DNA of 13,335 bases from Tychonema litorale BBK16 (GCF_021648855.1 NZ_JAKJHX010000138.1:1-13335), one strand, 5' to 3'. Shown: positions 1-6,191, counted from the stretch's first letter. Notes: a model not told the origin generated them from the letters alone. Numbers and translations are program-made.

Positions 1-48
1 TCTTTGGAGGATGTAGGTTGCAGTGCCTGGTTTGATGCCATTTGCTAG
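1..48 (+). CDS. C-terminal end of an unidentified gene cut by the window edge
   Basis: Reading frame 1 from the first base is open for 15 codons (SLEDVGCSAWFDAIC) and then meets TAG at 46-48. The other two plus frames stop quickly (TAG at 14-16 in frame 2, TGA at 33-35 in frame 3). A very strong plus-strand terminator starts 38 bases after this stop, as expected for the end of a transcribed gene. Fifteen residues are too few to recognise a family, and a stop-to-stop run this short could be chance, so the call rests mainly on the terminator. Confidence 0.4.
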   Translation, partial: SLEDVGCSAWFDAIC

Positions 49-85
49 GTGGTGGCTGTCTGGTATTGTGGGGTCAAGGATGACT

Positions 86-135
86 ATTGAGCTTGGCTTT
101 TTGCTAATGCAAAAAGCCAAGCTCAATTTTTTTTT
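86..135 (+). terminator. Strong rho-independent terminator
   Basis: A perfect 19-bp inverted repeat has arms at 86-104 and 109-127 separated by the 4-base loop TAAT. It is followed directly by an unbroken T run to 135. The arms contain the GAGCTTGGC core and are followed by T only on the plus strand, so it ends a plus-strand transcript, presumably that of the gene ending at 48. Confidence 0.9.
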
Positions 136-497
136 GGGGGAGCAGTTAATTTGAGTTAGGGTTGTCATCTGTTTTTCCTTTCAGTAAAATAAGTTGTTGA
201 GTTGGTTTTGCTCGATCGCCGGATTTGAGTTCGTCGGTATTTTTACCTTTTGGCAGATGACACACTAAAATTTTCAATACTGTTATAAATTTCTGTCTGT
301 TTCATTGCTGTGTCAGTGATTCATATCACTCAGTAGAAAAAATTTATATTTCAGTGGGCGATTTTACACAAATTATAAAAAGTCGAAGCGATTTGACGCC
401 CAACTGGGGGCGGGTTTATGAGATTGTGGGTTTTAGGCATTGTTGGTGAACCCGCCCGTTACAACAGTACACTTATCCGGAGTTTTTAACTAACACC
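136..497. other. Intergenic spacer upstream of the Rpn-family gene
   Basis: I see no convincing gene in this stretch. It is AT-rich in the middle (about 255-385), where a promoter for the Rpn-family gene would be expected, but I could not pick -35 and -10 boxes with confidence. The last part carries the GGCGGGTT/AACCCGCC inverted repeat listed separately. A GGAG run near 480, roughly 15 bases before the start codon at 498, is a weak candidate ribosome binding site. Confidence 0.5.
408..457. repeat. Inverted repeat of the GGGCGGGTT type
   Basis: Perfect 9-bp arms GGGCGGGTT (408-416) and AACCCGCCC (449-457) flank a 32-base loop. The layout resembles GC-armed interspersed repeats I recall from filamentous cyanobacterial genomes; that family link is from memory. 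No T run follows, so a terminator is less likely. It lies in the 5' untranslated or promoter region of the Rpn-family gene and could also act as an mRNA leader hairpin. Confidence 0.55.
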
Positions 498-1535
498 ATG
501 AAATTTATTAACCCCAAAACAGACTATGCCTTTAAAAAAATCTTTGGTTCGGATCAAAGCCAAGATATTTTAATTAGTTTCCTGAATGCGATTGTCTATC
601 AAGGTGATACAGTCATAGTTTCCTTAGAAATTATCGACCCCTACGCCCCTGGGAGAATTTCGGGATTAAAAACCACTTATTTTGATGTGAAAGCTCTCTT
701 GAATAATGGGGAAAATGTGTTAATTGAAATGCAGACATTTAATGTACCTGCTTTTGGAAAAAGGATTCTTTACAACACAGCGAAAATGTATGTCAATCAA
801 CTGAAGTTAGGGGAAGTTTATCCAGAATTGAGAGCTGCGATCGGTGTAGCGGTGACGGATTTTATCATGTTTGATGAACATAGTAAAGTGATTTCGCAAT
901 TTACACTCAAGGAAGATGAGTTACTACTGAATTATCAGCATAGTCCGTTAAAGTTAGTGTTTGTGGAGTTGCCAAAATTTAATAAAACCCTGGAAGAATT
1001 GACGAATATTACGGATAAATGGCTGTATTTTTTACGCAAAGCACCGGATTTAGAGGTGATACCAGCATCTATGTCTATTGTACCGGAAATTGAGAAGGCT
1101 TTTACTATTGCCGATCGCGTAAATCTCAGTTTAGAGGAAATAGATGATTTGGAAAAGCGGGAACAGTTTGAACGAGAACGCATAGGTGCGATCGAGTTTG
1201 CCAAAAAAGAAGCTAAAGCCAAAGGGCTGGCTGAAGGGCTGGCTGAAGGGCGGACTGAAGGGCGGACTGAAGGGCGGACTGAAGGGCGGACTGAAGGGCT
1301 GGCTGAAGGGCTGGCTGAAGGGCGGACTGAAGGGATACAAATTGGTGAACAAAGAGGTCAAATAAATCTGATTAAACGCCTATTGCAACGGCAATTAGGG
1401 GAACTAAATCAAGAAATAGAAGATAGTTTGTTCCGACTATCTTCAGAACAATTATCGTCATTAGGTGCGGCTATTTTCGATATATCTAGTTTCGCTGATT
1501 TATCCATTTGGCTAGAAACTAATTACCCTAATTGA
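498..1535 (+). CDS. Rpn-family recombination-promoting nuclease / PD-(D/E)XK transposase-like protein
   Basis: The 345-residue protein opens with MKFINPKTDYAFKKIFG, the hallmark start of the PDDEXK_2/Rpn family (relatives of E. coli RpnA-E, which are DNA endonucleases that promote RecA-independent recombination). The nuclease core is at about residues 1-200. D63 in the FDVK strand and the E77-M-Q79 motif in NVLIEMQ match the family's D...ExQ catalytic pattern, so the active site looks intact. Residues 243-279 are a run of LAEG and RTEG tetrapeptides encoded by nine 12-bp units (see repeat entry), followed by a 65-residue tail of helices. Such Gly-Glu-rich repeats before the C-terminus are usual in cyanobacterial members. 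The gene stands alone; it shares no operon with the next gene (62-base gap) that I can demonstrate. Despite the 'transposase' name it carries no terminal repeats here. Family call is firm; activity is inferred. Confidence 0.93.
   Translation: MKFINPKTDYAFKKIFGSDQSQDILISFLNAIVYQGDTVIVSLEIIDPYAPGRISGLKTTYFDVKALLNNGENVLIEMQTFNVPAFGKRILYNTAKMYVNQLKLGEVYPELRAAIGVAVTDFIMFDEHSKVISQFTLKEDELLLNYQHSPLKLVFVELPKFNKTLEELTNITDKWLYFLRKAPDLEVIPASMSIVPEIEKAFTIADRVNLSLEEIDDLEKREQFERERIGAIEFAKKEAKAKGLAEGLAEGRTEGRTEGRTEGRTEGLAEGLAEGRTEGIQIGEQRGQINLIKRLLQRQLGELNQEIEDSLFRLSSEQLSSLGAAIFDISSFADLSIWLETNYPN
1224..1331 (+). repeat. Nine-unit 12-bp tandem repeat inside the Rpn-family gene
   Basis: Nine exact 12-bp units run without interruption. 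Two unit types occur: A = GGGCTGGCTGAA (giving LAEG phase) and B = GGGCGGACTGAA (giving RTEG phase). The order is A A B B B B A A B. Every A is identical to every other A, and likewise for B, so the array is young. Because the unit is 12 bp, gain or loss of units changes protein length by four residues and never breaks the frame. Confidence 0.95.
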
Positions 1536-1597
1536 GCATGACTGAGGTGATGCCCATGTTACAATCTGTAGCGTTACATTTTGGATAGATTAAGTAT

Positions 1598-2674
1598 ATG
1601 TCTTCAGATTCTATGAATAACGACACAATTGTCAATACAGTCGAAGAACACGAGATTTTTGGCGATCGCGATTTGCCATCTTGGTTAACCGAACAACAAA
1701 TTAGCCTCGCTTGTACTACTTATCAAACCAGTAGGTTAATGTTAATCGGTGCTGTGCCAGAAACCAACAGAATCTCGGCTTTTTGGCGAATATTCGATCG
1801 CGCAATGGGACTTTTTTGCACACCGGAACGCCTCTACCTCAGCTCAAAATATCAACTCTGGCAATTAGATAATGTGCTGGCTGCGGGTGGACAACATCAA
1901 GGTTACGATAAACTATACATACCGCGCATCGCCCACACCACAGGAGATATCGACATTCACGATATCGCAGTCGATCGCAACAACCAAATCATTTTTATTA
2001 GTACGTTGTTTAATTGTATTGCAACTTTGAGCGATCGGCACAGTTGCAAGCCTCTCTGGAAACCGCCGTTTATCTCACAATACATCAATGAAGACCGCTG
2101 TCATCTCAACGGTTTGGCGATGGTGGATGGGGAAGCGAAATATGTCACAGCTTCGAGTCAGTCGGATGTGGTGGATGGTTGGCGCGATCGCCGAAAAAAT
2201 GGCGGTATAGTGATTGATGTCGCATCTAATGATATCATCGTCACAGGATTGTCGATGCCGCACTCACCTCGCTGGTATCGAGATAAATTGTGGTTGCTGA
2301 ATTCCGGGAGAGGAGAATTTGGTTATGTGGATTTAGAGACAGGGAAATTTCAGGCTGTTACATTTTGTCCGGGATATGTGCGAGGACTGGCTTTTTGGCA
2401 AAATTGGGCAATTGTTGGATTGTCGAAACCGAGGGGTGGTGACAATACTTTTAGCGGTTTAGAGTTGGATGAGTTGTTAGCAGCCAAAGATGCTGAGGCT
2501 CGGTGTGGGATGATGGTGATAGATTTGACTACTGGTGCGATCGTGCATTGGTTGCGGTTTGAAGGAATTGTCACAGAATTGTATGATGTACAGGTAATTC
2601 CGACAGTGAAAAAACCGATGGCTTTGGGTTTTCAAACGGATGAAATTGCTCAGTTGATTACTTTGGAAGTTTAA
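1598..2674 (+). CDS. TIGR03032-type protein (beta-propeller-like, function unknown)
   Basis: The 358-residue protein matches what I know of the TIGR03032/DUF4915 family. Recognisable stretches are DIDIHDIAVD (about residues 118-127), FISTLFNCIATL, CHLNGLAMVDG, YVTASSQSDVVDGWR, GLSMPHSPRW, LWLLNSGRGEFGYVD, LAFWQNWAIVGLS and YDVQVIPTV. The repeating strand-turn pattern (GLAMV, LWLLNSG, AIVGLSKPR) suggests a beta-propeller. No signal peptide or membrane segment is visible. The family has no established biochemical role; in other bacteria it appears near glycosyl or TPR-protein genes, but nothing like that is next to it here. The start at 1598 is the first in-frame ATG; a second ATG six codons in (1613) is a possible alternative, and neither has a clear Shine-Dalgarno sequence. 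Confidence 0.88.
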   Translation: MSSDSMNNDTIVNTVEEHEIFGDRDLPSWLTEQQISLACTTYQTSRLMLIGAVPETNRISAFWRIFDRAMGLFCTPERLYLSSKYQLWQLDNVLAAGGQHQGYDKLYIPRIAHTTGDIDIHDIAVDRNNQIIFISTLFNCIATLSDRHSCKPLWKPPFISQYINEDRCHLNGLAMVDGEAKYVTASSQSDVVDGWRDRRKNGGIVIDVASNDIIVTGLSMPHSPRWYRDKLWLLNSGRGEFGYVDLETGKFQAVTFCPGYVRGLAFWQNWAIVGLSKPRGGDNTFSGLELDELLAAKDAEARCGMMVIDLTTGAIVHWLRFEGIVTELYDVQVIPTVKKPMALGFQTDEIAQLITLEV

Positions 2675-2723
2675 CCGCTGATGGTGGCGGATATACGCTG
2701 ATGAACGCGGATGATACAGATTG
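2675..2723. repeat. Short degenerate CGCTGATG/GCGGATGA repeat
   Basis: Immediately after the TIGR03032-type gene the sequence contains loosely repeated 10-12-base words (CCGCTGATGG, GGCGGATATA, CGCTGATGAA, CGCGGATGAT). This resembles a 'CGCAGATG' type of interspersed repeat I recall from cyanobacterial intergenic DNA. It ends where the duplicated aroF segment begins at 2724. Confidence 0.5.
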
Positions 2724-2726
2724 ACA

Positions 2727-2759
2727 AAATCCCCGACTTCTTTAAGAAGTCGGGGATTT
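2727..2759 (-). terminator. Palindromic terminator, copy 1
   Basis: A perfect 33-bp dyad has 16-bp arms (AAATCCCCGACTTCTT at 2727-2742, its complement at 2744-2759) and one central base. With A runs on one side and T runs on the other it can end transcripts from either direction. It therefore serves the plus-strand TIGR03032-type gene and the minus-strand uma2/aroF-fragment transcript. An identical copy lies at 3619-3651. The same sequence is familiar as a very common cyanobacterial intergenic palindrome. Confidence 0.85.
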
Positions 2760-2773
2760 AATATTGAGATACC

Positions 2774-2946
2774 CTACACTAAAGCAGGTACTTGCGGCCA
2801 GCGTTTCATGACTTTACCAATTACCGCCAATTCTTCCATCAATTTGTCGAACTGATCCGGTGTCAAAGATTGTGGCCCGTCAGACAACGCTTTTTTGGGA
2901 TTCGGGTGCACTTCAATCATCAGGGAATCAGTACCAGATGCGATCG
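2774..2946 (-). pseudogene. aroF: aroF 3'-end fragment (last ~57 codons)
   Basis: In the aroF frame this stretch encodes the last ~57 residues of DAHP synthase, from about residue 296 to the stop at 2774, including copies of metal ligands E307 and D318. It has no start codon, no catalytic barrel and no upstream part: beyond 2946 the sequence becomes the end of uma2. All three nucleotide differences from the intact gene fall at codon third positions and are silent (TTG/TTA Leu, CAC/CAT His, GTG/GTA Val). It is thus a remnant that shows no sign of decay, meaning the duplication is recent or the copy diverged while still coding. Confidence 0.9.
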
Positions 2947-2949
2947 CAC

Positions 2950-3510
2950 TTAATCAATCAATTCCGCTTCTTCAAAAATCAGCCGAGTTGTTAACTCCAA
3001 ACCAGGCAGTAACTCATCCACAATCGGTGTATTATTCGTATAAACTTGACTCGAACCATCGGGGAAAAAGCTTCTGATTAAAATAGTTTCTGGATCGATT
3101 ACCCAAACTCGCGTCACACCCGCAGCCAAATAATCTTTCGCCTTCTGTTCAAATTCCTTCATCGTTTGATCGGGAGAGATGATCTCAATCACCAGTTCAG
3201 GAATTGCGGGACAAGCTTCATTCCGCCGCCAACTTTTCGCCAGACGTGTATAAGAAATATACGTCAAATCGGGAACAGGTGCCCAATCTTTACCCTGACA
3301 TTTTAACAAAATTGCCCATTCTGGAAGCACTCGCCCGCTTCCTTTACACCATATACGAATCAGGCGACACAAAGCAAACTGTAAAGTCGAATGAAAAAAT
3401 TTTGGAGACACTTTAGGAACTGCTTGACCATCTACAAACTCATAATATACATCTCCGTCGGGCAAATCTAGAAATTCTGCTAAAGTGAGTTTGGTTCCGA
3501 TGCTTACCAT
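2950..3510 (-). CDS. Uma2-family (DUF820) PD-(D/E)XK nuclease-fold protein
   Basis: This 186-residue protein is a typical full-length Uma2-family member, a group present in many copies in cyanobacterial genomes. Signature segments are YYEFVDGQAVPKVSP (residues 22-36), the APVPDLTYIS strand with D81, PELVIEIISPDQT with E105 and E109, and EQKAKDYLAAGVTRVWVIDP with K123/K125. Together they give the D...ExxxE...K restriction-endonuclease-like core. The start at 3510 has AGGAG about five bases upstream in the minus-strand sense, a good ribosome binding site. The stop codon at 2950-2952 lies just 3 bases beyond a HIP1 octamer, and a second HIP1 octamer lies upstream of the start (3579-3586). It sits between the two aroF 3'-end copies, so it looks like the passenger of the event that duplicated them. 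The biological role of Uma2 proteins is not settled. Confidence 0.93.
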   Translation of the reverse strand: MVSIGTKLTLAEFLDLPDGDVYYEFVDGQAVPKVSPKFFHSTLQFALCRLIRIWCKGSGRVLPEWAILLKCQGKDWAPVPDLTYISYTRLAKSWRRNEACPAIPELVIEIISPDQTMKEFEQKAKDYLAAGVTRVWVIDPETILIRSFFPDGSSQVYTNNTPIVDELLPGLELTTRLIFEEAELID

Positions 3511-3615
3511 GACTCCTAGCCCTCTCGCTAATTAATTGATATGTCTATTATACAAAATTTTCCAATATTCCTAGAAGTGCGATCGCACCTCGGACTCTAC
3601 TCCAAAAACAGGATA

Positions 3616-3838
3616 ACAAAATCCCCGACTTCTTTAAGAAGTCGGGGATTTAATATTGAGATACCCTACACTAAAGCAGGTACTTGCGGCCAGCGTTTCA
3701 TGACTTTACCAATTACCGCCAATTCTTCCATCAATTTGTCGAACTGATCCGGTGTTAAAGATTGTGGCCCGTCAGACAACGCTTTTTTGGGATTCGGATG
3801 TACTTCAATCATCAGGGAATCAGTACCAGATGCGATCG
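3616..3838 (-). repeat. Direct repeat copy 2: 3' end of intact aroF plus terminator
   Basis: This is the partner of 2724-2946 (220 of 223 positions identical). Its right edge is inside aroF at codon 296, in the sequence GCGATCG. Its left edge is the ACAAAAT just outside the terminator palindrome. Confidence 0.96.
3619..3651 (-). terminator. Palindromic terminator of aroF, copy 2
   Basis: Identical 33-bp dyad to that at 2727-2759 (16-bp arms, one central base, flanking A and T runs). It lies 14 bases after the aroF stop codon and is the natural aroF terminator. Confidence 0.87.
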
Positions 3839-4724
3839 AAGCAAAGGCCATTGAAGGCACAAACTGAGACCAACCGGTGCCGTGACTGGGGTCAACCATA
3901 ATTGGTAAGTGAGTCAGAGTTCGCAACACAGGAATCGCCGATAAATCTAGCGTATTCCGCGTATACTGTCTGTCATAGCCACGAATGCCGCGTTCGCACA
4001 AAATCACGTTCGGATTACCAGCAGCCATGATATACTCAGCAGCCATCAACCATTCTTCAATGGTTGCAGAAATACCACGCTTCAACAAAACTGGTTTGTC
4101 TTGAGCTCCGACTTTCTTCAATAGCGAGAAATTCTGCATATTTCTGGCCCCGACTTGAACCACGTCTGCTACTTCCACGATCGCACTTAAGTCCGCCGCA
4201 TCCATAACTTCGGTAATAATTCCCAAACCGCTAGCTTTCCGCGCCGCCGCTAGCAATGCCAAAGCACTCTCGCCGTGCCCTTGGAAAGCGTAGGGGGAAG
4301 TTCTCGGTTTGAAGGCTCCACCGCGCAGAAAATGAGCTCCAGCAGCTTTGACGCGCATTGCGGTTTCGACAATCATTTCTTCGTTTTCGACGGAACAAGG
4401 GCCTGCTACGATCGCGATCGGGTGATTCAAGCCGATCGTCACAATTCCTAGAGGAGTAGAAACCTCTACGGCGCTTGGTTCTCCTTGACGGTACTCCAAG
4501 CAAGCGCGCTTGTAGGGTTTTTCCACTCGTAATACTTCCTCAATCGAGGTGCTCATTTCGCGAAGCTGCATCGGTTCGAGATCGGCGGTGTCGCCTACCA
4601 AACCTATGACAACTTTATAGCGTCCGACTATTTTTTCTGGTTCCAAACCCCAGTTAGTGCGGAGTTCTTGGTCTAGGCGATCGATCTCGGCTTCTGGAGT
4701 GCCGGCTTTCATTACAATAATCAT
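3666..4724 (-). CDS. aroF: 3-deoxy-7-phosphoheptulonate (DAHP) synthase
   Basis: DAHP synthase joins phosphoenolpyruvate and erythrose 4-phosphate in the first step of the shikimate pathway to Phe, Tyr and Trp. The 352-residue protein has the class I-beta (Thermotoga-like) layout: an N-terminal ferredoxin-like regulatory domain (about 1-75, [17 protein letters not shown]...) and a TIM barrel (about 90-345). Visible motifs are GPCSVE (108-113), [13 protein letters not shown] (133-145), [13 protein letters not shown] (191-203), KPVLLKRG (210-217), [11 protein letters not shown] (242-252) and VDPSHGTG (277-284). Metal ligands C110, H281, E307 and D318 are all present with the spacing known from the Thermotoga enzyme. 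The start at 4724 has AGAAGGG 8 bases upstream; the second Met (4712) is a poorer choice. The last ~57 codons and terminator are duplicated downstream. The N-terminal domain implies allosteric feedback by an aromatic amino acid, but which one cannot be read from the sequence. Confidence 0.97.
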   Translation of the reverse strand: MIIVMKAGTPEAEIDRLDQELRTNWGLEPEKIVGRYKVVIGLVGDTADLEPMQLREMSTSIEEVLRVEKPYKRACLEYRQGEPSAVEVSTPLGIVTIGLNHPIAIVAGPCSVENEEMIVETAMRVKAAGAHFLRGGAFKPRTSPYAFQGHGESALALLAAARKASGLGIITEVMDAADLSAIVEVADVVQVGARNMQNFSLLKKVGAQDKPVLLKRGISATIEEWLMAAEYIMAAGNPNVILCERGIRGYDRQYTRNTLDLSAIPVLRTLTHLPIMVDPSHGTGWSQFVPSMAFASIASGTDSLMIEVHPNPKKALSDGPQSLTPDQFDKLMEELAVIGKVMKRWPQVPALV

Positions 4725-4844
4725 AATTTTTTTCCCTTCTCTGTTGCGATCGACACCGATTTTTACACCTAATGCAGATATGAAATTATATCCGATTTTA
4801 ATCGTGTGTATATTTATATTTGTGTAGTTGGGTTACATCGTTTC

Positions 4845-4900
4845 CGGCTGCATCGGAATGACATAGAGGAAACGGCGGTGATGACGAGGAGACGGCAGTG
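4845..4900. repeat. Interspersed repeat, left half, interrupted by the MITE
   Basis: The block TTCCGGCTGC-CGGAATGACATAGAGGA-ACGGC-GTG followed by GAGGAGACGGCAGTG is nearly the same as the block at about 6293-6360. It contains the small hairpin CCGG...CCGG type and runs into the CAGTG at which the 202-bp element is inserted. The continuation of this repeat (CAGTGCCGTGTCCCTAC) resumes at 5103. Confidence 0.8.
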
Positions 4901-5102
4901 CCCATAGGTGTCAACTTAAGGCTGAAACCTTTGAGAAATACGGGTTTTATGCCAAGTCTAGATCCCCCTAAATCCCCCTTAAGAAGGGGGACTTTGACCG
5001 GACTCTTGTCCCCCCCGACCTAATGGGGGCTAGGGGGGATCTAGGCTTAACAGTCAAACACTATTCTGTGACTGGGTTTGACGTTAAGTTGACACCAATG
5101 GG
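4901..5102. mobile_element. 202-bp MITE-like element with terminal inverted repeats and CAGTG target duplication
   Basis: The ends are CCCATAGGTGTCAACTTAA (4901-4919) and the complement of CCCATTGGTGTCAACTTAA (5084-5102), 18 of 19 matching. CAGTG stands directly before (4896-4900) and directly after (5103-5107), a 5-bp target duplication. The same uninterrupted sequence GACGGCAGTGCCGTGTCCC exists at 6351-6369, giving the empty site. The interior encodes nothing and is itself palindromic: CCTAGATCCCCC-type arms at about 4953-4977 and 5025-5049, plus an inner CCCCCTT/AAGGGGG hairpin (about 4975-4990). It must be moved in trans by a transposase with matching ends; the 5-bp duplication argues against IS630/Tc1 (TA) but does not name a family. 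A lone matching end lies at 12182. Confidence 0.88.
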
Positions 5103-5146
5103 CAGTGCCGTGTCCCTACACCTACACCATATTAATTGTAGGGACT
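5103..5146. repeat. Interspersed repeat, right half, with GTCCCTACA/TGTAGGGAC hairpin
   Basis: After the right-hand CAGTG the older repeat resumes as CCGTGTCCCTAC. Arms GTCCCTACA (5112-5120) and TGTAGGGAC (5137-5145) form a perfect 9-bp hairpin. On the minus strand this follows the PAM68 gene stop codon directly and may help end its transcript, although no T run follows. Confidence 0.75.
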
Positions 5147-5152
5147 TGGCTT

Positions 5153-5695
5153 CTAACTTTTCGGTTTAGCCGATCGCCATCCTTCTCGCATCCGTCCAAA
5201 ATTAATATTAAATTCTTCCCACCCCACAATACTCCCAGCAATTTCTTCATCCCAGGAAGCGGACAGAACTCCGTAACTCAATCCCAGCACACCTAAACCA
5301 AAACAGCCCATACTTACTAACAATACAGCCGTGTTGGGTAAATCAAACAAGCCTTTGCTGACAATCAAATAGCTGACAAAAAATGTCGAAATTCCCAGGA
5401 TTGTTGGTATTCCACAAAATACCGCTATCCGGGATATCATGCGTTTGCTAACAACTTCTGGGATGGATTGCGCCTGTTTTTCGGTTTTGCTACTTTTCGA
5501 CTGCTTGTCGGCAGACTTGGATTCTAATACTGGCTTTGCTGTTTTCCCGATTTTATTGGCTTTGGGCTGCTTGTCGGTAGACTTGGGTTCTACTGCAACG
5601 TTTGCTGTTTCGGGTTCTGTGGATTTTTTAGCTGTTTTTTTGCGGTTTGCTACCGGTTCAAAAGGCAGCCGCTGGCGTGGTGGTTCGGAGGACAT
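5153..5695 (-). CDS. PAM68-family photosystem II assembly protein
   Basis: The 180-residue protein has a charged Lys/Ser/Pro-rich N-terminal half and a C-terminal half with two membrane helices (about 88-112 and 121-145). These are followed by the conserved tail SASWDEEIAGSIVGWEEFNINFGRMREGW (about 145-173). This is the PAM68/DUF3464 architecture; Arabidopsis PAM68 and Synechocystis Sll0933 act early in photosystem II assembly at the thylakoid. The soluble part contains an internal duplication (about 36-56 and 57-77: EPKSTDKQPKANK versus ESKSADKQSKSSK). It follows rpsO on the same strand with a 226-base gap; from memory a PAM68-rpsO neighbourhood recurs in cyanobacteria. Start at 5695 is the only reasonable Met; no Shine-Dalgarno is seen, and a heptamer repeat lies 12-46 bases upstream. 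Confidence 0.92.
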   Translation of the reverse strand: MSSEPPRQRLPFEPVANRKKTAKKSTEPETANVAVEPKSTDKQPKANKIGKTAKPVLESKSADKQSKSSKTEKQAQSIPEVVSKRMISRIAVFCGIPTILGISTFFVSYLIVSKGLFDLPNTAVLLVSMGCFGLGVLGLSYGVLSASWDEEIAGSIVGWEEFNINFGRMREGWRSAKPKS

Positions 5696-5706
5696 ATTTT
5701 ATAGGG

Positions 5707-5741
5707 GAAGGAAGAAGGAAGAAGGAAGAAGGAAGAAGGAA
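5707..5741. repeat. Five perfect GAAGGAA heptamers
   Basis: GAAGGAA is repeated five times without error (35 bp). Read on the minus strand it is a TTCCTTC pyrimidine tract 12-46 bases upstream of the PAM68 start codon, inside its leader or promoter. Short tandem heptamers are a known feature of cyanobacterial genomes and change copy number easily. Confidence 0.95.
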
Positions 5742-5840
5742 AATGCAGTTATAGTAATATTTTTAGCGTTTCAGAATGGTTTCTATGTTTCCAACCTGAA
5801 ACTGTGGACATTTATTCAGTAGACATCTCCTAAAACTCTT

Positions 5841-5863
5841 GTGGGTAGGCATCTTGCCCGCCC
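5841..5863. repeat. GGGTAGGCATCTTGCCCGCCC imperfect palindrome
   Basis: The GGGTAGGCA and TGCCCGCCC halves form an imperfect hairpin. It lies in the rpsO-PAM68 gene spacer and resembles another abundant intergenic repeat of filamentous cyanobacteria (recalled, not searched). Confidence 0.5.
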
Positions 5864-5921
5864 TTGACTGACTTTTATCGAGATGGCTAATGAATATTGT
5901 CGCAAATTTTGGCTTTGGTGT

Positions 5922-6191
5922 TTAACCGCGAATGCCTAGACGGGCAATTAGTGCTTTGTAGCGATCGAAATTTTCCTTTTGCAGGTATGCCAGTAAGCGC
6001 TTCCGGCGACTGATCATCATCATCAAACCGCGTCTGGAAGCGAAGTCTTTTTGGTTGATTTTCAGGTGGGCGCTGAGTTTGCTAATGCGATCGGTCAGCA
6101 TTGCAACTTGGACATCTGGCGATCCTGTATCGGTTTCATGGGTTTGGTAGTCGCCCATGATTTCTTGTTTGCGTTCTTGTGTAAGAGCCAT
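5922..6191 (-). CDS. rpsO: 30S ribosomal protein S15
   Basis: S15 binds the central domain of 16S rRNA early in 30S assembly. The 89-residue length is exactly that of the family. Visible signatures are ETDTGSPDVQVAMLTDRISKLSAHLK (residues about 19-44) and the RNA-binding stretch KDFASRRGLMMMISRRKRLLAYLQ (about 48-71), with the usual ending ARLGIRG. The start at 6191 gives MALTQERKQEIM, as in bacterial homologues. No strong Shine-Dalgarno is seen. It reads the same way as the PAM68 gene downstream. E. coli S15 represses its own translation through the mRNA leader; whether that holds here cannot be judged. Confidence 0.98.
   Translation of the reverse strand: MALTQERKQEIMGDYQTHETDTGSPDVQVAMLTDRISKLSAHLKINQKDFASRRGLMMMISRRKRLLAYLQKENFDRYKALIARLGIRG

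Larger units (their letters stand above)
2724..2946 (-). repeat. Direct repeat copy 1: detached aroF 3' end plus terminator
   Basis: This 223-bp segment matches 3616-3838 at all but three positions (2864 C/T, 2906 G/A, 2909 C/T), at a constant offset of 892 bp. It holds the terminator palindrome and the final codons of aroF. The match ends at 2946 exactly within GCGATCG: copy 1 continues as GCGATCGC and into the uma2 stop codon, while copy 2 continues as GCGATCGAAG into intact aroF. Confidence 0.96.
4725..5152. other. Spacer between aroF and the PAM68 gene: repeats only
   Basis: This 428-base stretch has no gene I can support. From left to right it holds the aroF leader (about 4725-4835), a 'TCCGGCTGC..CGGAATGACATAGAGGA' interspersed repeat (about 4845-4900), a MITE-like element (4901-5102) and the other half of the interrupted palindromic repeat (5103-5146). 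Confidence 0.8.

Noticed and set aside
1131..1361. Minus-strand ORF of FSPPFSQP repeats
   Set aside because: It is the complement of the 12-bp coding repeat in the Rpn-family gene; the Pro/Phe repeat is a by-product of that array.
2895..3416. Plus-strand ORFs 2895-3077 and 3204-3416
   Set aside because: They are antisense to uma2 and the aroF fragment, whose minus-strand frames match known families.
498..3510. Rpn-family plus Uma2 genes as a defence or transposition module
   Set aside because: They are on opposite strands and separated by an unrelated TIGR03032-type gene. Both families are scattered in many copies in cyanobacteria, so proximity alone is not evidence of a system.
4231..4503. 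Minus-strand 90-codon ORF inside aroF
   Set aside because: Arg/Ser-rich shadow frame of the DAHP synthase gene.
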